Shown: piece after piece, positions 59,291 through 64,000 of the stretch
Position numbering within the stretch: the first letter of the stretch is position 1
Layout of the letters: the number at the start of each line of letters is the position of its first letter
Assembly: GCA_013396915.1 (NCBI GenBank)
Contig: VWZL01000906.1
Span: forward strand, 466,736-530,735
DNA length: 64,000 nt
Source of the DNA: Stercorarius parasiticus
Lineage: Eukaryota; Chordata; Aves; Charadriiformes; Stercorariidae
Reading direction: 5' to 3'
Notes under the pieces: generated by a model
Told to the model about the DNA's origin: nothing
Database searches by the model: none
What the model saw: only the letters and a program-made list of their open reading frames with translations
Position numbers and translations under genes: made by a program

Positions 59291-59930
59291 TAGGGTACGG
59301 ACGCCTTTTAATCAGATGTGGCTAATCTTTGCTGCCTATGTCTTAGGTGCTCCTGGTTCTTGGTGCTAGCTGTAGACTAGGTCATCCCTGAAAAGGGTGA
59401 CCCTGGCCTCCAGAACACTCTCAGTACTGTGTTGAAGCATGGAATATATGAGGACTAGCATCTAATCAATTCTTAAATAAAGTAAGAAAATGGACATGAA
59501 AAATTGACATCATCCAGAAGCACTGCTATAACAATGGTGGCTGTATATACTGACTTATAACAACATTATGCTGATTGCGGGTTTAAGTCACCAGACAGGT
59601 CTGAGTCTAGTAAGTGTGAGTGATAGATACCATGTTCCAAAAAGATGCAAAGCCTTGAGACTAACCTTTCTTTTTTGGGGCTCGCTCACATGCCTTAGCA
59701 CCTTGTTGCCCTGGAGTTCCGTTTCTCGGATTAGGTGGTGTGGATCATGTTTGAGGTGGACAGCCTCACTGTTGTTCATGTGCTTCAGCCTTTCATGGAC
59801 ATGCAGTGGTAATGGACATGGATGTTTTGTGCAGATCCAGATGTGTAGCTAAGCATGAATGTTGTTCAGCACATGGCAGAAAGAAGCGTGCTTGAAAGGG
59901 ATTGATTCCCTACCCTTACCTGATAGCCGG

Positions 59931-60123
59931 TATATAAGGGGTAAAGCTATAACACACAGACTGCAGTAGTTGTGAGCTTCTCACTGTTCATGCAGGAGGT
60001 AAGGTGTCTTCCTTGTATATGGTCAGTTTTATATGGGCCTAAGATAGTATGACGTGTAATTGGGCAAATCAATGCCTTCCACTACAGGAAGACCCAAACT
60101 GGCCTGGAGCTACCAGAACCAAG
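59931..60123 (+). promoter_or_regulatory. Possible TATA promoter with two mini-exons
   Basis: A canonical TATATAAGGG lies at 59931-59940. About 60 bp further, 'gcaggag|gtaagg' gives a strong donor (exon end 59998). At 60087 'ccactacag' is a usable acceptor, followed by a 36-bp segment ending in 'accaag|gtaaga', another strong donor (60123). This is the arrangement of a promoter, first exon and small second exon, but there is no transcript evidence and no coding sequence. The nearby LTR (60353) could be related or coincidental. Confidence 0.2.
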
Positions 60124-60347
60124 GTAAGACTTGTTTCAGCATGAGCAATTACTGGAAGTAGAAACGATGTGACTGGCATGACGCTCTAGTGAGTGAGTCT
60201 TGCTCAGCGGCTGTCCCAGTGCAGCGATAAAGTTTCCACACCGCAGCTGATACATGTGGATGGTGCTCTGCACCTTTTATGTACTAGGTGCAGGCAACGC
60301 TAGCTGGAGTGTGGGCCGAGTTCGTTGTACAAGAGAGTACCGATAGG

Positions 60348-60352
60348 CATGC
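60348..60352. repeat. Imperfect target-site duplication, left copy
   Basis: CATGC directly before the LTR; the matching right flank 60931-60935 is GATGC. Four of five bases agree, as expected for an old 5-bp duplication. Confidence 0.5.
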
Positions 60353-60651
60353 TGCACTGGTTTTGGATGGAGTGGAGTTAATTTTCTTCATAGCAGTCTA
60401 TATGGGGCTATGTTTTGGATTTCTGACCACAACAGTGTTGATAACACAATGATGTTTTAGCTGTTGCTGAGCAGTGCTTACGCAGAGTCAAGGCCTTTTC
60501 TGTTTCTCACACCACACAACCAGCTTGGGTGGTGGGTAGCCTACCCCTAGTAGGCTTGGGGGTGCACAAGGGATTGGGACAGAACACATCTGGGATAGCT
60601 GACCCCAGCTGACCAAAGTGACATCCCTTACCATAGGACATCGTGCTCAGC

Positions 60652-60659
60652 AATAAAAG
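60652..60659 (+). promoter_or_regulatory. LTR TATA-like box (AATAAAAG)
   Basis: At the U3/R position expected for the core promoter, but the first T of TATAAAAG is A here, so the box is weakened. The spacing to the polyadenylation signal is about 140 bp. Confidence 0.5.
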
Positions 60660-60796
60660 TTCGGGGGGAAGTTTGCCAGGGCTGCTCTTGCTTGGGGACT
60701 GGCTGGTCATCGGTCAACTGCTAGTGAGCAGTTGGGTATTTTTGCATCATCTGTTTTTCTTGGTTTTGTTTTTCTTTGTTTTCTTTTTATTTATTT

Positions 60797-60802
60797 ATTA
60801 AA
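60797..60802 (+). promoter_or_regulatory. LTR polyadenylation signal ATTAAA
   Basis: ATTAAA embedded in 'ttattaaactgcctttatct', the conserved R/U5 junction of this LTR family, followed by a T- and C-rich segment. Confidence 0.6.
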
Positions 60803-60930
60803 CTGCCTTTATCTCAACCTACAAGTTCTCTAACTTTTTCCCTTCTTTTTCTCTCCCCATCCCGCTCGGAAAAGCAAGCGAGTGGCTCTTTGTATAGGGC
60901 TTAGATACCTACCAGGGTTAACCCATAACA

Positions 60931-63900
60931 GATGCCCAGTCTATTCTATACAGCATTATATTTTTAAACATCAAGAGATTACTACACAAATTTCTAAAGC
61001 GTATTTCTATGTGTACCCTTTTTAAGAAGAGAACCTACTCTCTAAGGACATAGCTGATGTTTACATATGTAACCGCAAATACTGTGTACTCAAAATACTG
61101 GGAGCTAAGGGTTACTATAGCCATGTATATTAATTCATAATTAATCCATGCTGCCAGGCTGTTAATTTTTCATGGAAGAGGCTTTTCTGAACAGTATAAC
61201 TTTGTAGTTGTGGATATTTTAATTTTTTCTTCATTTATATCAGAGAAATAACTTTTTTTTAAAAAAAGCTTTTACCCTTTTTCTTTCGTGGCAAGAGGAG
61301 ATGGTAGTTCCCATCTGGTGAGAACAAATTTGCACTAGTTGTAAGTTTTTTGAGGGAGTAAAATATGAATAGGTAGTAAGATAGAAATAGAGGTATAAAC
61401 ACTTACGACTTTTTTTGTGTGTTTTCATTTGAATCCTTTAGAAGCATCATTACTTGTATTCTTTTGAACGAGTTAAAAGATTTCAAAATTTTAATTTAAA
61501 TTTTTGATACAAAAAAATTTAACCTTGGATTTCAGTATCTGCTCTATTACTTACCTAAATACTCAGAAAACTCTGTTACTAACTCTGAAGTGCTCCTGTG
61601 TTTTAAAGGAACAAGACATTTCCCAGATTTCTGCAGTTAGAGACTCCTCAGAGTATGAGCTGAAAGAAGTCTAGTCAGGTCATCCAGCACGTCCCTGAAG
61701 CTGCCAGGACAGAGAAAAGAAGGCTGAAGTTATATTGCAATTGATCTGGGGCTGCAGCCAGCCTGATACAGTTTTGAATAGCTTTGAGGCTGCTTTAAAC
61801 GACGTCTGAGACCAAGCTATGCTCCCATGTCGGGGAGACATAAATAACTTCCTACTTTCTCAGCTGAATATTGAGGATTTTTATTAAAGGAAAGAGGAAA
61901 AAGAACAGCTTTATGAAAAAAGTATAATTACTACTCTTCAAAATAATGAGAATATATATTCAGCTCTTTATTAGATGTACAGTATTAACACATCGATGCC
62001 CTGGCTGAGATTGGTATCCTATTGTGCTAAACAGACACGGAGTGAAAAGCGGTACCACCACAAATAAATTACTATCTGAAGAGACAAGATAGGAGGAAAA
62101 CCAGGATAAAGGAAGTAGTAGTATTCCCTTGCTACAAAGGCAGATGAAATGAGGAGTCCTGTGTCCTGCTGAAAGTTTGTGTATGGCCTGAGGGTGGCAC
62201 CTGAGGGTCCTGGGTCTGCCTGCTGGCCTCACCACCACACACCTCCCACTCTGCTGGGGGACAATGAGTGGGGACTCCAGCTCCCTGCCTCTGTCACTCT
62301 TCTTTGTCGTACCATGCGTTATCTGTCACATAACAGGCATAGCAATTTGAACAGATGCAAAACGTGATCCATAATAGGAAAGAGTAAGTTCTTTTATGTC
62401 TTCTTTTATATTTTTGGTATTTCTGGTGCACCCATTACTTTAGCTTAGTGAGCACTGTTGAGCAATAAAAGGAATTTATGCATTTGTTGTTGAACACAGT
62501 TAACTTTTCCTGAACTCTGAGATTGTTAAATGAAGATCAAGCTGGTAAAAGAAGTTGTGATGGCACTGTGTATTCTTGTCTCTGAGATCCAACCATGGGT
62601 AGCAGAAACTAAATTTGCTATTTCAAAAGTGCTTACAAAAGTAACTTTGAACTATTAACCAGGTGTGACTGAAGCGGTGCTGGCTGAATTTTGCTTTAGC
62701 CCAGTAAGTGGATTCTATTGTATTTAGCTCAGTTCAAATAGGCATAATTTAAATTTCAGTACTGTTAGCTGTTTCAAAGCTGATTAATGTTCATTAGAAG
62801 TGTGCCATGCTGTGGGGATCGTGACAGTTTACTGTGAGAGACATGTCCCTGTAAGGTCCAAGGAGGCAAGTTGAATCTAGTCCGAGAGCCTTTTCAGAAG
62901 CTGGACTGACGTGGAGGAGGAGCCTGATGGTCTTGGGCAGGGAAAACGTGAATATAATTTATTTATCTGTATAATTTTCTATGAATTTCACTGCTGTTGC
63001 TCCAAGTTACCTGAGCTCTCAGCCTTTTCTGGTGTCCCCAAAAGTGCACCAAATGTGTTGAGACAGTCTTATCCTCTCTGCCCTCATTTCATATCAACCT
63101 ATTTGCATTAACTAATATAATAATCTTCGACATATCACAATTACTGAACAAGCAGCATATTAATCACAAGCCAGGCGAGGACTGCAAAGAAGGGCTGCCC
63201 ATTTGGCACTGCCTGCCCTCGGTGTGCCAGCCCTCTGTTCCAGCTAAGCCTACCAGCCCAATGTCATCCACGGGTTTAAGGGGTGATCAGGGGACACTTC
63301 CAAACCCACCAGAGCCATCTTGTGGCATTTTGAGTAGAAGCTAGGCTTACAGATGGAGGTGCTGCTCCTCTCCAAAATGTGTCATGTTTTGTGATGTTTC
63401 TTTTGTAAATTTAATACCTTGCTTCTTTGTTTTTAAATGGTCACATTTTTTTTTTCTTGAAAACCAGATCAGGTCAGGGTTAAAGCTAATTCAAGTTGTT
63501 CATTTGGCATAGGAAACTTACACGAAATGGTGGATAAGGCACTGAAAGATCACATGTGCACTCACATCATTTCTGTATTTGATTTCCCATATTTCTTTGC
63601 CTTTAACAAAGATTGAGGTAGGTTTGAAGCCTGAATTACTTTCTCAAATCAATAGGACATTCTTCAAGAGCTGAGCACACTGCTGACATAATTTTGGAAG
63701 GACTTCCTTACGCTGCCTACGCACATCTTTCTGAGCAAACCTGGGATCATTCTCTGGTGCTATCCACTCGGTGCCTCAAAACCCTGCTGTCCAGGATGAA
63801 AGCTGGAAATCCTTTGTATCACTAGTTGTGAAAAAACAGGTTTTACATTGATGCCAGCAAGGTGACTAAGATGTTTCTGAGTTTGGGTCTGAACCACGTT

Positions 63901-64000
63901 TTGCCAAGTTGTAGGCACAAAAGTACTAGAAACAAATGAGAATGGTAGGTTTGTGTGTCGTCTCTGTACTAGCAGCAATTTAGACAATTTAGTAAGTGAT
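60931..64000. other. Gene-free stretch to window end
   Basis: No gene, RNA or recognisable repeat. Open frames are at most 92 codons and look random. AT-rich throughout, with short moderately GC-rich patches near 62170-62300 and 63170-63300 that carry no identifiable signal. Confidence 0.55.

Larger units (their letters stand above)
60353..60930 (+). mobile_element. Solo LTR of an avian endogenous retrovirus (ERVL-like)
   Basis: A 578-bp LTR in plus orientation, of a type very common in birds. It starts 'tgcactggttttggatgg', contains 'gagttaattttcttcatag', 'gatgttttagctgttgctga' and 'gagtcaaggccttttctg' in U3, a TATA-like AATAAAAG at 60652-60659, ATTAAA followed by 'ctgcctttatctcaaccta' in R/U5, and ends 'ggttaacccataaca' (TG...CA termini). 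Flanks CATGC and GATGC give a one-mismatch 5-bp target duplication. No internal retroviral sequence adjoins it, so it is a solo LTR. It is a different LTR family from that at 7270-8027. Confidence 0.93.

Noticed and set aside
61650..61720. Words resembling CR1 ('gtctagtcaggtcatccag')
   Set aside because: Too short and lacking the ordered downstream CR1 blocks to support an element.
1..64000. CRISPR arrays, operons, tRNA or rRNA genes
   Set aside because: No spaced direct repeats, cloverleaf-type conserved boxes or rRNA signatures were seen; the sequence is vertebrate nuclear DNA.

Overview
This window is vertebrate nuclear DNA, almost certainly from a bird. The evidence is six CR1 LINE fragments, several carrying the hallmark CR1 3' end with its short tandem tail, and two solo endogenous-retrovirus LTRs of types common in bird genomes. 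The background is AT-rich, intron- or desert-like DNA with short scattered ORFs. Bacterial hallmarks are absent: there is no dense coding, ribosome-binding-site/operon layout, tRNA or rRNA. The species cannot be told from the sequence.

No complete protein-coding gene is visible. The window is either intergenic or lies inside a very long intron. The strongest host-exon candidate is 21777-21891 (+), which has a strong polypyrimidine tract, AG and GT boundaries and a complex 37-codon open frame that I do not recognise. Weaker candidates lie near 25221, 40948, 43259, 52569 and 59931-60123.

Layout: 1-2279, no gene seen; 2280-2435, CR1 (+); 7265-8032, solo LTR (-) with a perfect 5-bp target-site duplication; 8033-18286, long gene-free stretch holding one putative conserved block (10440-10830); 18287-19362, an assembly fault in which a 312-bp block appears twice around a 297-base gap and a foreign-looking GC-rich sliver; 21777-21891, exon candidate; 23233-23622, CR1 (-) with an open ORF2 C-terminus; 24.7-34.6 kb, MIR-like ancient SINE relics and a further CR1 (33188-33495); 38.2-39.6 kb, a cluster of old repeats (palindromic relic, eroded CR1 and an L2-like reverse-transcriptase relic); 40.7-44.4 kb, gene-free DNA that looks like clustered conserved noncoding elements; 46.9-47.4 kb, GC-rich then pyrimidine-rich DNA; 49.0-51.4 kb, an ancient LINE tail, a CR1 RT fragment and a longer CR1 copy apparently broken by a collapsed assembly gap; 52.5-53.7 kb, three co-frame open segments of unknown meaning; 58.1-60.9 kb, old SINE/LINE tail, GC-rich patch, possible TATA promoter with mini-exons, and a second solo LTR (60353-60930, +); the rest has no recognisable feature.

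I see no undescribed multi-gene system. The most useful points are the false duplication, the exon candidate, the precise LTR boundaries, and the ancient L2/MIR relics that routine bird repeat masking may miss. Repeat family names come from remembered consensus patterns and were not searched.
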